From positions 1,922,001 through 1,986,000 of the forward strand of contig JAJQJQ010000018.1 in assembly GCA_028622995.1 (NCBI GenBank): a stretch of DNA of 64,000 nt. Direction: 5' to 3'. Each line of letters starts with the position of its first letter. Within the stretch, counting starts at the first letter, position 1. The stretch is from Panagrolaimus kolymaensis (lineage: Eukaryota; Nematoda; Chromadorea; Rhabditida; Panagrolaimidae). The notes under the pieces were generated by a model. It was not told the origin of the DNA. It searched no databases and worked only from the letters and a program-made list of their open reading frames with translations. The translations under genes and the position numbers were made by a program. Positions 1 to 10,954 of this stretch are shown in pieces.

Positions 1-284
1 AAATTCTTGGATTGATTTTGAATGATCCACGGGTTGATTTTTATGGATCTTCGGGTGGGTTATGATAGATCCTTCCGCGGAATTTGAATGATCCTTGGGT
101 GAATTTCCATGGATCTTTCAACTGTTTTCGGTGGATTTTCGTGGATATTTTGGTGGATATTAGGAGAGCTTCGGGTGGATATTTGACTAAGGTAGATCGA
201 ACTTTTGGTTGATCGATCTTAGGGTGGATGTATCTTTAGGTGGATTTTTATGGATCTCTTTACTGTTTTGGGTGGATTTCTCGG

Positions 285-598
285 TATCTTTGGGTTGATG
301 GATCTTTGGGTTGATGGATCTTTGGGTTGATGGATCTTTGGGTTGATGGATCTTTGGGTGGATTTCTCGGTATCCTTGGGTTGATAGATCCTTGGGTTGA
401 TAGATCTTTGGGTTGATGGATCTTTGGGTTGATGGATCTTTGGGTGGATTTCTCGGTATCCTTGGGTTGATAGATCTTTGGGTTGATGGATCCTTGGGTT
501 GATAGATCTTTGGGTTGATGGATCTTTGGGTTGATAGATCTTTGGGTTGATGGATCTTTGGGTTTATGGATCTTTGGGTTGATGGATCTTTGGGTGGA
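285..598 (+). repeat. 16-bp minisatellite in family A unit 1
   Basis: The unit is GATCTTTGGGTTGATG with variants (GATAGATC, GATCCTTG), interrupted by TGGATTTCTCGGTATC spacers. Sixteen bases is not a multiple of three, so the peptide read from it has a 16-residue period. That is a property of the DNA period, not evidence for a protein. Confidence 0.93.
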
Positions 599-618
599 TG
601 GATGATAACTTCCACTTC

Positions 619-639
619 AAGGGGCGCGAAGCGCCCCTT
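619..639. repeat. GC hairpin with GAA triloop, family A
   Basis: Perfect inverted repeat: arm AAGGGGCGC, loop GAA, arm GCGCCCCTT. The apex reads GCGAAGC, known from DNA structural work as an unusually stable mini-hairpin. It follows directly after the minisatellite and is a GC island in AT-rich DNA. Identical copies lie at 2121-2141 and 3537-3557. Confidence 0.9.
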
Positions 640-1132
640 TTTTCATTCTCCTTACTACATATTTGGTATCAAAATGAAGAGCTCATTCTTATCTATTTTA
701 ATTTATATTTTTTTTTTAAAAACATATGTGGATCCCGTGTCACTGGTTCCTCTAAACACAGAAAAATTTATGGGAGGTTCCCATCCTATTAAAGTGGTTA
801 GTAACTATTTCAAAACTAATTATATATCATTATTTAATGCTATTTATCATAATATCTTGGCTTTTTAACGATTAATTAGCATAATTTAAAGTTTTTCGCG
901 AAAATCACAGTTTTTTGACTAAAACTTTTTTTCCATTCAATGGTTTAACTATGAAACTAGGAGGTGCAGAACTTCAGAATATGACAAATTTGATTTTCCT
1001 TTTTATATTTTAACTAAAGTTATTGGGCTTAGAGAAAAGTTGGCCCCGTTTGCATTATTAAGGTACCATTTTTTTTTTTCAAAAATCGATGAAAAAATTT
1101 TGCAACATGCATTTTCCCTTCCTTTGTCGCAC

Positions 1133-1184
1133 TTGCTCAGTGGTGGAAGGCGGTGTATTGAAAGGTTGATGGAAGTTCGAAACC
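1133..1184 (+). promoter_or_regulatory. tRNA-like A box and B box in family A
   Basis: TTGCTCAGTGG (1133-1143) is close to the pol III A box TRGCNNARYGG, and GTTCGAAACC (1175-1184) fits the B box GWTCRANNC. Their starts are 42 bp apart, a normal tRNA spacing. I cannot fold a full cloverleaf, so this is a tRNA-derived or SINE-like head rather than a tRNA gene. The identical copy is at 2635-2686. Confidence 0.5.
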
Positions 1185-1754
1185 GCGGAGATGTAAATAA
1201 TTTTTTTGAATATCTTTAACTATAAAATGGAGGGAAATATTATTAAAATAATTTATGCTAATTTTATAACATAATTAGAATAATAAAAAAGCGATATTTA
1301 TCGAAAAATTAGCATATTTTTAATGTTTTTGACCAAATTTGGGGTAATGTATCTTTGGTTGATCGATCTTTTGGTGGATTTTCGATGGTTTTTGTGTTTA
1401 TGGATTTTGGGTTTATGGATCTGTGAGTGGATTTTTATGGATTTTTACCGTTCTTTGAGTGGATTTAGAAAAATTCTTGGATTGATTTTGAATGATCCAC
1501 GGGTTGATTTTTATGGATCTTCGGGTGGGTTATGATAGATCCTTCCGCGGAATTTGAATGATCCTTGGGTGAATTTCCATGGATCTTTCAACTGTTTTCG
1601 GTGGATTTTCGTGGATATTTTGGTGGATATTAGGAGAGCTTCGGGTGGATATTTGACTAAGGTAGATCGAACTTTTGGTTGATCGATCTTAGGGTGGATG
1701 TATCTTTATGTGGATTTTTATGGATCTCTTTACTGTTTTGGGTGGATTTCTCGG

Positions 1755-2100
1755 TATCTTTGGGTTGATGGATCTTTGGGTTGATGGATCTTTGGGTTGA
1801 TGGATCTTTGGGTTGATGGATCTTTGGGTTGATGGATCTTTGGGTTGATGGATCTTTGGGTGGATTTCTCGGTATCCTTGGGTTGATAGATCCTTGGGTT
1901 GATAGATCTTTGGGTTGATGGATCTTTGGGTTGATGGATCTTTGGGTGGATTTCTCGGTATCCTTGGGTTGATAGATCTTTGGGTTGATGGATCCTTGGG
2001 TTGATAGATCTTTGGGTTGATGGATCTTTGGGTTGATAGATCTTTGGGTTGATGGATCTTTGGGTTTATGGATCTTTGGGTTGATGGATCTTTGGGTGGA
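1755..2100 (+). repeat. 16-bp minisatellite in family A unit 2
   Basis: Same 16-bp motif as in unit 1, but with two more copies in the first block, which accounts for the 1470 versus 1502 bp spacing between neighbouring units. Confidence 0.93.
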
Positions 2101-2120
2101 TGGATGATAACTTCCACTTC

Positions 2121-2141
2121 AAGGGGCGCGAAGCGCCCCTT
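2121..2141. repeat. GC hairpin with GAA triloop, family A unit 2
   Basis: Identical 9-bp arms around GAA, 1502 bp after the first copy. Confidence 0.9.
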
Positions 2142-2634
2142 TTTTCATTCTCCTTACTACATATTTGGTATCAAAATGAAGAGCTCATTCTTATCTATTT
2201 TAATTTATATTTTTTTTTTAAAAACATATGTGGATCCCGTGTCACTGGTTCCTCTAAACACAGAAAAATTTATGGGAGGTTCCCATCCTATTAAAGTGGT
2301 TAGTAACTATTTCAAAACTAATTATATATCATTATTTAATGCTATTTATCATAATATCTTGGCTTTTTAACGATTAATTAGCATAATTTAAAGTTTTTCG
2401 CGAAAATCACAGTTTTTTGACTAAAACTTTTTTTCCATTCAATGGTTTAACTATGAAACTAGGAGGTGCAGAACTTCAGAATATGACAAATTTGATTTTC
2501 CTTTTTATATTTTAACTAAAGTTATTGGGCTTAGAGAAAAGTTGGCCCCGTTTGCATTATTAAGGTACCATTTTTTTTTTTCAAAAATCGATGAAAAAAT
2601 TTTGCAACATGCATTTTCCCTTCCTTTGTCGCAC

Positions 2635-2686
2635 TTGCTCAGTGGTGGAAGGCGGTGTATTGAAAGGTTGATGGAAGTTCGAAACC
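2635..2686 (+). promoter_or_regulatory. tRNA-like A box and B box in family A, second copy
   Basis: Same A-box and B-box pair as at 1133-1184, 1502 bp further on. Whether pol III uses it cannot be told from sequence. Confidence 0.5.
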
Positions 2687-3255
2687 GCGGAGATGTAAAT
2701 AATTTTTTTGAATATCTTTAACTATAAAATGGAGGGAAATATTATTAAAATAATTTATGCTAATTTTATAACATAATTAGAATAATAAAAAAGCGATATT
2801 TATCGAAAAATTAGCATATTTTTAATGTTTTTGACCAAATTTGGGGTAATGTATCTTTGGTTGATCGATCTTTTGGTGGATTTTCGATGGTTTTTGTGTT
2901 TATGGATTTTGGGTTTATGGATCTGTGAGTGGATTTTTATGGATTTTTACCGTTCTTTGAGTGGATTTAGAAAAATTCTTGGATTGATTTTGAATGATCC
3001 ACGGGTTGATTTTTATGGATCTTCGGGTGGGTTATGATAGATCCTTCCGCGGAATTTGAATGATCCTTGGGTGAATTTCCATGGATCTTTCAACTGTTTT
3101 CGGTGGATTTTCGTGGATATTTTGGTGGATATTAGGAGAGCTTCGGGTGGATATTTGACTAAGGTAGATCGAACTTTTGGTTGATCGATCTTAGGGTGGA
3201 TGTATCTTTATGTGGATTTTTATGGATCTCTTTACTGTTTTGGGTGGATTTCTCG

Positions 3256-3516
3256 GTATCTTTGGGTTGATGGATCTTTGGGTTGATGGATCTTTGGGTT
3301 GATGGATCTTTGGGTTGATGGATCTTTGGGTTGATGGATCTTTGGGTTGATGGATCTTTGGGTTGATGGATCTTTGGGTTGATGGATCTTTGGGTGGATT
3401 TCTCGGTATCCTTGGGTTGATAGATCTTTGGGTTGATGGATCTTTGGGTTGATAGATCTTTGGGTTGATGGATCTTTGGGTTTATGGATCTTTGGGTTGA
3501 TGGATCTTTGGGTGGA
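3256..3516 (+). repeat. 16-bp minisatellite in family A unit 3
   Basis: Third copy of the array. Its internal block order is simpler, with one uninterrupted run of eight or more units followed by a single TTTCTCGGTATC spacer and five units. Copy number is therefore variable between adjacent higher-order units. Confidence 0.92.
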
Positions 3517-3536
3517 TGGATGATAACTTCCACTTC

Positions 3537-3557
3537 AAGGGGCGCGAAGCGCCCCTT
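3537..3557. repeat. GC hairpin with GAA triloop, family A unit 3
   Basis: Identical 9-bp arms around GAA. It is the last complete family A landmark before the switch to family B at 3665. Confidence 0.9.
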
Positions 3558-4079
3558 TTTTCATTCTCCTTACTACATATTTGGTATCAAAATGAAGAGC
3601 TCATTCTTATCTATTTTAATTTATATTTTTTTTTTAAAAACATATGTGGATCCCGTGTCACTGGTTATATATATGTAAAAAAGGTATGGGTAGTTAGCAG
3701 TTTGAAAAACCCGGCCGATTGTTTGATTTTTCTATTTATAGATTCTGGGGTAGTTTCATATGGAGATTATGGGAAAATTAGTCTTTTTATCACATTTAAA
3801 GATATGCTAATTCAAAAAGTTTTCGTAAAGGTTTGTAAAACCGGGACTTAGCCATTTTTTCACGTTTTTTTTATCATTTCAAACTTAGTTTGCTCAAATC
3901 GTCAATTAGGTGTATTTATCAAACTCAAAAGTCCGGAAAATATTCCTGTAGCAAATTTCATGTAGTATTTGATTTTTATAAATTCAACATAATACAACTT
4001 GACGGAAATGAGTTCATTTGGGTTTGAATATGTAAATTTTCTCCAAATTTTTTCAATCACTTTTTCTCTTTGGTAGCAT

Positions 4080-4134
4080 TGGCGCAATGGGCTGGAATTT
4101 TTAGCGATGGTATGAAGGCTCAAAGTTCGAGTTT
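4080..4134 (+). promoter_or_regulatory. tRNA-like A/B boxes, family B unit 1
   Basis: TGGCGCAATGG (4080-4090) matches the pol III A box. GTTCGAGTTT (4125-4134) is a B box lacking its final C. Start-to-start spacing is 45 bp. Equivalent pairs sit at 5203-5257, 6327-6381, 7267-7321, 8316-8370 and 9757-9811. Units 3 and 4 have the perfect A box TGGCGCAGTGG. Confidence 0.5.
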
Positions 4135-4332
4135 CTCATGTTTGCTTTGATGGAAAATCATAGGTTTTGATTATTTGAATGAAAGGGAATATTATTTAAA
4201 TAATTTTTTAAAATTATTTGGATAATTAAATATGCAAATTTTTCCAGAAATTTTCATATTTTTAAGAATTTTTTAGTGATTGAAGGGATTTAATTAAATG
4301 AATGAAGGGGAATTATTTTTAACCATTTTCGG

Positions 4333-4625
4333 GTGGATTTTTTTGGCGCTTCTCATTATCCATTTTGTGTGGATTTTTTAATGGTTCTCAAATACCCATT
4401 TCGGGTGAATTTTTTAACGGTTCTCAAATACCCATTTCGGGTGGATTTTTTAACGGTTCTCAAATACCCATTTCGGGTGAATTTTTTAACGGTTCTCAAA
4501 TACCCATTTCGGGTGGATTTTTTAACGGTTCTCAAATACCCATTTCGGGTGGATTTTTTGACGGTTCTCATTAATCCAATTTGGGTGGATTTTTTGACGG
4601 TTCTCAAATACCCATTTTGGGTGAA
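4333..4625 (+). repeat. 36-bp minisatellite, family B unit 1
   Basis: Core CGGTTCTCAAATACCC plus ATTTCGGGTGGATTTTTT, period 36. Being a multiple of three, it leaves repetitive frames open on both strands (a 12-residue peptide period). I treat these as artefacts. Confidence 0.93.
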
Positions 4626-4674
4626 TTAAAAAATTAATAACTTTCAAGAGCAATGGTTCTTTAAGGACCTCAAA

Positions 4675-4731
4675 CCCGAAGGGCTAGCATCAGCTCTTAA
4701 TCGCGAAACGATTATCAAATTTGGCGAAGCC
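4675..4731 (+). repeat. Cluster of three GAA mini-palindromes, family B unit 1
   Basis: CCC-GAA-GGG (4675-4683), AATCGC-GAA-ACGATT (one mismatch, around 4699-4713) and GGC-GAA-GCC (4723-4731) follow each other within 57 bp. The same cluster is at 5798-5854 and, with variants, near 10148-10202. In units 3-5 the two distal ones are decayed. Confidence 0.75.
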
Positions 4732-5455
4732 TTTAAAATAAATTTATGGTAATTTTTTAGTCCTGTAATTTAACACGGTTCTCCTAGTTATATATATGTA
4801 AAAAAGGTATGGGTAGTTAGCAGTTTGAAAAACCCGGCCGATTGTTTGATTTTTTAAATGTTAGATTCCTATGTAGTTTCATATGGAGATTATGGGAAAA
4901 TTAGTCTTTTTATCACATTTAAAGATATGCTAATTCAAAAAGTTTTCGTAAAGGTTTGTAAAACCGGGACTTAGCCATTTTTTCACGTTTTTTTTATCAT
5001 TTCAAACTTAGTTTGCTCAAATCGTCAATTAGGTGTATTTATCAAACTCAAAAGTCCGGAAAATATTCCTGTAGCAAATTTCATGTAGTATTTGATTTTT
5101 ATAAATTCAACATAATACAACTTGACGGAAATGAGTTCATTTGGGTTTGAATATGTAAATTTTCTCCAAATTTTTTCAATCACTTTTTCTCTTTGGTAGC
5201 ATTGGCGCAATGGGCTGGAATTTTTAGCGATGGTATGAAGGCTCAAAGTTCGAGTTTCTCATGTTTGCTTTGATGGAAAATCATAGGTTTTGATTATTTG
5301 AATGAAAGGGAATATTATTTAAATAATTTTTTAAAATTATTTGGATAATTAAATATGCAAATTTTTCCAGAAATTTTCATATTTTTAAGAATTTTTTAGT
5401 GATTGAAGGGATTTAATTAAATGAATGAAGGGGAATTATTTTTAACCATTTTCGG

Positions 5456-5748
5456 GTGGATTTTTTTGGCGCTTCTCATTATCCATTTTGTGTGGATTTT
5501 TTAATGGTTCTCAAATACCCATTTCGGGTGAATTTTTTAACGGTTCTCAAATACCCATTTCGGGTGGATTTTTTAACGGTTCTCAAATACCCATTTCGGG
5601 TGAATTTTTTAACGGTTCTCAAATACCCATTTCGGGTGGATTTTTTAACGGTTCTCAAATACCCATTTCGGGTGGATTTTTTGACGGTTCTCATTAATCC
5701 AATTTGGGTGGATTTTTTGACGGTTCTCAAATACCCATTTTGGGTGAA
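5456..5748 (+). repeat. 36-bp minisatellite, family B unit 2
   Basis: Exact counterpart of the unit 1 array at an offset of 1123 bp. Confidence 0.93.
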
Positions 5749-5797
5749 TTAAAAAATTAATAACTTTCAAGAGCAATGGTTCTTTAAGGACCTCAAA

Positions 5798-5854
5798 CCC
5801 GAAGGGCTAGCATCAGCTCTTAATCGCGAAACGATTATCAAATTTGGCGAAGCC
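5798..5854 (+). repeat. Cluster of three GAA mini-palindromes, family B unit 2
   Basis: Identical to the unit 1 cluster, 1123 bp downstream. Confidence 0.75.
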
Positions 5855-6574
5855 TTTAAAATAAATTTATGGTAATTTTTTAGTCCTGTAATTTAACACG
5901 GTTCTCCTAGTTATATATATGTAAAAAAGGTATGGGTAGTTAGCAGTTTGAGAGATCCGGCCGATTGTTTGATTTTTTAAATGTTAGATTCTTATGTAGT
6001 TTCATATGGAGATTACGGGAAAATTAGTCTTTTTATCATAATTAAAGATATGCTAATTCAAAAAGTTTTCGTAAAGGTTTGTAATACCCGGACTTTGCCA
6101 TTTTTTTGAGCTTTTTTTGTCGTTTTAAACCTATTTTGCTAAAATCATCAATTAGGTGATATGAACTTATCAAAAAACCCGCCCGGTATATCGTCTGCAG
6201 AAAGACCTGAAGAATTTGATTTTGCTAATTTCAATATAATTCAACCCGACGGAAAAAAGTTCATTGCCAAATGAATATGTAAATTTTTTCCAAATTTTTT
6301 CAATCACTTTTTCCCTTTTGTTGTTTTGGCGCAGTGGGATGAAAATTTTTTTGAAGCAATGGAAGTGAAAAGTTCGAGTTTTTGATGGTTTTTTTGATGG
6401 AACTTCATAGGTTTTATTTATATGAATTAAGGGGAATATTATTTAAATAATTTTTTAAAATTATTGGGATAGTTAAATATGCAAATTTTTCGAGTAATTT
6501 TCATATTTTTTCGAATTTTTTAGTGATTGAAGTGATTTAATTATGAAATGGTTGGGGAATCATTTGTACCTATT

Positions 6575-6690
6575 TCGGGTGGATTTTTTGACGGTTCTCA
6601 TTAATCCAATTTGGGTGGATTTTTTGACGGTTCCCAAATACCCATTTTGGGTGGATTTTTTAACGGTTCTCAAATACCCATTTTGGGTGA
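6575..6690 (+). repeat. 36-bp minisatellite, family B unit 3 (contracted)
   Basis: Only about three copies remain, which explains the short 941-bp unit. Confidence 0.88.
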
Positions 6691-7507
6691 ATTAAAAAAT
6701 TAATAACTTTCAAGAGCAATGGTTCTTTAAGGACCTCAAACCCGAAGGGCTAGCATCATCTCTTAGTCGTCCAAGGTGATTATCAAATTTGCAAAGCTTT
6801 TTAATACGGTTCTCTATTTTTTTAGTTCTGTAACCTAAACGGTTCTCCTAGTTATATATATGTAAAAAAGGTATGGGTAGTTAGCAGTTTGAAAAACCCG
6901 GCCGATTGTTTGATTTTTCTATTTATAGATTCTGGGGTAGTTTCATATGGAGATTACGGGAAAATTAGTCTTTTTATCATAAGTAAAGATATGCTAATTC
7001 AAAAAGTTTTCGTAAAGGTTTGTAAAACCGGGACTTAGCCATTTTTTCACGTTTTTTTTATCATTTCAAACTTAGTTTGCTCAAATCGTCAATTAGGTGT
7101 ATTTATCAAACTCAAAAGTCCGGAAAATATTCCTGTAGCAAATTTCATGTAGTATTTGATTTTTATAAATTCAACATAATACAACTTGACGGAAATGAGT
7201 TCATTTGGGTTTGAATATGTAAATTTTCTCCAAATTTTTTCAATCATTTTTTCTCTTTTGTTGATTTGGCGCAGTGGGATGAAAATTTTTTTGAGGCAAA
7301 GGAATTGAAAAGTTCGAGTTTTTGATGGTTTTTTTGATGGAACTTCATAGGTTTTATTTATATGTATTAAGGGAATAATATTTAAATAATTTTTTGTAAT
7401 TATTGGACATAACAAATATGCAAATTTTTCGAGAAATTTTCATATTTTTTACAAATATTTATAGATTGTAGGGATTTAATTATGAAATGGTTGGGGAATC
7501 ATTTGTA

Positions 7508-7735
7508 CCTATTTCGGGTGGATTTTTTGACGGTTCTCATTAATCCAATTTGGGTGGATTTTTTGACGGTTCTCAAATACCCATTTTGGGTGGATTTTTT
7601 GACGGTTCTCAAATACCTATTTCGGGTGGATTTTTTGACGGTTCTCTAATACCAATTTGGGTGGATTTTTTGACGGTTCTCATTAATCCAATTTGGGTGG
7701 ATTTTTTAACGGTTCTCATTAATCCAATTTTTTGG
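7508..7735 (+). repeat. 36-bp minisatellite, family B unit 4
   Basis: Six or seven copies of the GGTGGATTTTTTGACGG type, with alternating AAATACCC and TTAATCCA sub-variants. Confidence 0.9.
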
Positions 7736-8565
7736 TGAATTAGGAAATCAAAGGCTTTTCAAGCGCAATGGTTCTTTAAGGACCTCAAACCCGAAGGGCT
7801 AGCATCAGCTCTTAGTCGTCCAAGGTGATTATCAAATTTGCAAAGCTTTTTAATACGGTTCTCTATTTTTTTAGTTCTGTAACCTAAACGGTTCTCCTAG
7901 TTATATATATGTAAAAAAGGTATGGGTAGTTAGCAGTTTGAAAAACCCGGCCGATTGTTTGATTTTTCTATTTATAGATTCTGGGGTAGTTTCATATGGA
8001 GATTACGGGAAAATTAGTCTTTTTATCATAAGTAAAGATATGCTAATTCAAAAAGTTTTCGTAAAGGTTTGTAAAACCGGGACTTAGCCATTTTTTCACG
8101 TTTTTTTTATCATTTCAAACTTAGTTTGCTCAAATCGTCAATTAGGTGTATTTATCAAACTCAAAAGTCCGGAAAATATTCCTGTAGCAAATTTCATGTA
8201 GTATTTGATTTTTATAAATTCAACATAATACAACTTGACGGAAATGAGTTCATTTGGGTTTGAATATGTAAATTTTCTCCAAATTTTTTCAATCACTTTT
8301 TCTCTTTTGTTGCTTTGGCGCAATGGGTTGGAACTTTAAGCGAGGCTATGGAAGTGAAAAGTTCGAGTTTTTGGCGGTTTTTTTGATGAAACTTCATAAG
8401 TTTTAATTATATTTATAGAGGCTAATAATATTTAAATAATTTTTTAAAATTATTGGACATAACAAATATGCAAATTTTTCAAGAAATTTCCATATATTTT
8501 AGAATTTTTTAGAGACTTAGGTAATTTAACTTTGAATTTATGGATTAATTATTTTGTACAGATAT

Positions 8566-8965
8566 CGGGTGGATTTTTTTGACGGTTCTCATTAATCCAA
8601 TTTGGGTGGATTTTTTGACGGTTCTCTAATACCAATTTGGGTGGATTTTTTGACTGTTCTCATTAATCCAATTTGGGTGGATTTTTTGACGGTTCTCCAA
8701 TACCTATTTCGGGTGGATTTTTTGACGGTTCTCTAATACCCATTTTGGGTGGATTTTTTAACGGTTCTCTAATACCAATTTGGGTGGATTTTTTAACGGT
8801 TCTAATACCATTTTGGGTGGATTTTTTGACGGTTCTCCAATACCCATTTTGGGTGGATTTTTTGACGGTTCTCTAATACCAATTTGGGTGGATTTTTTGA
8901 CGGTTCTCTAATACCAATTTGGGTGGATTTTTTAACGGTTCTCATTAATCCAATTTTGGTGAATT
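8566..8965 (+). repeat. 36-bp minisatellite, family B unit 5 (expanded)
   Basis: Largest array, about eleven copies, several with small deletions so that the period drops to 33-35 bp. It accounts for the 1243-bp unit. Confidence 0.9.
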
Positions 8966-10009
8966 AGGAAATCAAAGGCTTTTCAAGCGCAATGGTTCTT
9001 TAAGGACCTCAAACCCGAAGGGCTAGCATCAGCTCTTAGTCGTCCAAGGTGATTATCAAATTTGGTGAAGCCCTTTAAAACGGTTCTACTTTTTAACACG
9101 GTTCTCTATTTTTTTAGTTCTGTAACCTAAACGGTTCTCCTAGTTATATATATGTTAAAAAGGTAGGCCATCCTAGCAGTTTGAGCGATCCGGCTGATTG
9201 TTTGATTTTTCAAATGTTAGATTCTTATGTAGTTTTATATGGAGATTACGGGAAAATTAGTCTTTTTATCACATTTAAAGATATGCTAATTCAAAAAGTT
9301 TTCGTAAAGGTTTGTAAAACCGGGACTTTGCCATTTTTTTGAGCTTTTTTTGTCGTTTTAAACTTAGTTTGCTCAAATCGTCAATTACACTATCTTTTCA
9401 AATTTTTTATGATCAATCCCGATTATATCCAAAATATTCTGAATTTTTTGAATTTCTAAACAGCCATTTAATATAAGCTGACGGAAAAAGTTTCCGTATT
9501 TTTTCTTTATTCAAATTCGGTTTTTTTCATTTTTACGTTAGTTTTTTGTCAAACTAAAGTTATTTTGATTTGATCGACAATTAAAATTTTTTTTTTCGCA
9601 TAAGCGGGATAGTTTATAACTCTTTAATTTTTTCTGGAGAATTTTATGAGTAAAACAATTTTTTTTTTCTGATTCAAATATATCGACGGATACCTCATGG
9701 AATATGCAAATTTTTTTGAAATTTTTTTTTCAATCACTTTTTCTCTTTTGTAGCTTTGGCGCAATGGGTTGGAACTTTAAGTGAGGCTATGGAAGTGAAA
9801 AGTTCGAGTTTTTGATGGTTTTTTTGATGAAACTTCATAGGTTTTAATTATATGAATTAAGGGGAATATTATTTAAATAATTTTTTATAATTATTGGACA
9901 TAATAAATATGCAAATTTTTCGATGAATTTACATATTTTTTGGAATTTAGTGGAAATTGAAGAAATTTTATTATGAAAAGATGTGGAATTATTTTATAAA
10001 TGTTTTTTC

Positions 10010-10100
10010 ACATTTTGGGTGGATTTTTTAATGGTTTTCAAATACCCATTTTGGGTGGATTTCTTTGACGATTCTCATTAATCCAATTTGGGTGGATTAA
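10010..10100 (+). repeat. 36-bp minisatellite, family B unit 6 (remnant)
   Basis: Two to three decayed copies at the gene-proximal end of the array. Confidence 0.8.
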
Positions 10101-10291
10101 GAAATTAAACACATTCATGTGCAATGGTTCTTTAAGGACCTCGAACCCGAAGGGCTAGCCTCAGCTTTTAATCGCGAAGCAATTATCAAATATGGCGAAG
10201 CCTTTAAATCAAATTTATGGTAATTTTTTAGTTCTGTAATCTAAACGGTTCTCCTAGTTATAATATGTAAAAAACTTTGGGGTAGTTTCTC

Positions 10292-10328
10292 GATAGAAAG
10301 ATCGGGCCGAAGGCCCGATCTTTCTATC
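10292..10328. repeat. Perfect 17-bp inverted repeat with GAA loop
   Basis: Arms 10292-10308 and 10312-10328 are exactly complementary around the loop GAA (10309-10311). The inner part reads CGGGCC-GAA-GGCCCG. It marks the right end of family B and is the longest hairpin in the window. It is too short for an animal pre-miRNA of normal size. Confidence 0.92.
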
Positions 10329-10330
10329 TA

Positions 10331-10954
10331 GCTAGGATGGGGTAGTTTCATACGGAGATTACAGAAAAACTTACGGAGCAATATCAAGATCTTATGTATG
10401 TCGATATACACGCATTTTTAACATTAAAATTCAAAAATGCGCCTTTTTTTCGAAGATTTTTTGCCTTTGATAAAAAGTAGGTCAAGTGAGCAGAAAGCTA
10501 AAGAAATTTTTTGGTTTGTTTTTGTGCGTGATTTTTTTTTGCAAGGATTGAATAATTTTTAATAAGCTTTGAAAGAATAACCAAATTGAGAGATCAACAA
10601 CATAAGTACATGATTATTGTAAGTGCCAGAGGGTATGCATATGTCAGATTTTTAAAGAATTAAACAAATCTTTGAATTCCAAGGTATTTTTGCATGAGGA
10701 ATTCATTTGTGGTGTCCTTTTTTGATGGGTTCTTGAGCGGTTCTCAAGATATTAAAGAAGGGAATTATAAATCGACATGAGGGACATGGATGCATTAGGA
10801 AATGATAAACCTCTGTGGCATGTTTACGTGGAAGGCATATCCAAATTGTTTGAATATATTACGATATGCCCTTAACGGCATGAAAGTGTCGAAGGGATAT
10901 TGGTATGTCTGTAAGCTTGAGGTGTGTGATGCCAGCGGGCATAAAGGCATGATC
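10331..10954. other. Non-repetitive spacer between repeat arrays
   Basis: AT-rich sequence with no supported gene. An ATG at 10802 opens a 148-residue frame that runs into the 39-bp minisatellite. Its first 40 residues are Cys/Trp/Tyr-containing and non-repetitive, but I recognise no domain. A stray minisatellite core CGGTTCTCAAGA occurs near 10737. Confidence 0.5.

Larger units (their letters stand above)
1..3664 (+). repeat. Higher-order tandem repeat, family A (about 1.5-kb unit)
   Basis: Two and a half units lie head to tail. The left edge of the window matches position 1471 (offset 1470) and then 2973 (offset 1502). The 32-bp difference is two extra 16-bp minisatellite units in the second copy. 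Each unit holds, in order, a 16-bp minisatellite, a GC hairpin with a GAA loop, an AT-rich stretch, a tRNA-like A/B-box pair, another AT-rich block and GGTGGATTT-rich sequence. Copies are almost identical, so the array is recently amplified or homogenised. It ends abruptly at 3664, where family B begins. The array starts before the window. The open frames on both strands follow from the 16-bp period and I do not call them genes. Confidence 0.95.
3665..10300 (+). repeat. Higher-order tandem repeat, family B (0.94-1.24 kb unit)
   Basis: Units are delimited by TCTCCTAG followed by TTATATATATG. Boundaries fall at 3665, 4788, 5911, 6852, 7901, 9144 and 10258, giving units of 1123, 1123, 941, 1049, 1243 and 1114 bp plus a degraded start. 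The first two are nearly identical and later ones diverge, mostly by minisatellite copy number and by an extra AT-rich insertion near 9380-9700. Each unit contains an AT-rich leader with GTATGGGTAGTTAGCAG, a tRNA-like A/B-box pair, an AT-rich block ending in GAAATTTTCATATTTTT, a 36-bp minisatellite, and a tail with small GAA hairpins. No coding gene is supported within it. Confidence 0.95.

Noticed and set aside
1125..1195. A true tRNA gene
   Set aside because: A and B boxes are present, but acceptor, anticodon and T-arm pairing cannot be built into a cloverleaf.
187..3533. Minus-strand frames with repeated STQRSINPKIHQPKD peptide
   Set aside because: They are direct readings of the 16-bp minisatellite, occur in every unit, and are matched by plus-strand open frames. 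No start context, splice signals or domain.
4333..5752. Frames with YPFRVDFLTVLK or RTVKKSTRNGYL repeats on both strands
   Set aside because: A 36-bp repeat without stops is open in several frames at once; no independent coding evidence.
1..10300. Telomeric or subtelomeric end
   Set aside because: No TTAGGC array, the repeats are higher-order units with AT-rich spacers, and the G-rich strand runs away from the left edge. A subtelomeric position cannot be excluded but is not shown.
10292..10328. microRNA precursor
   Set aside because: 17-bp stem with a 3-nt loop is too short for an animal pre-miRNA.
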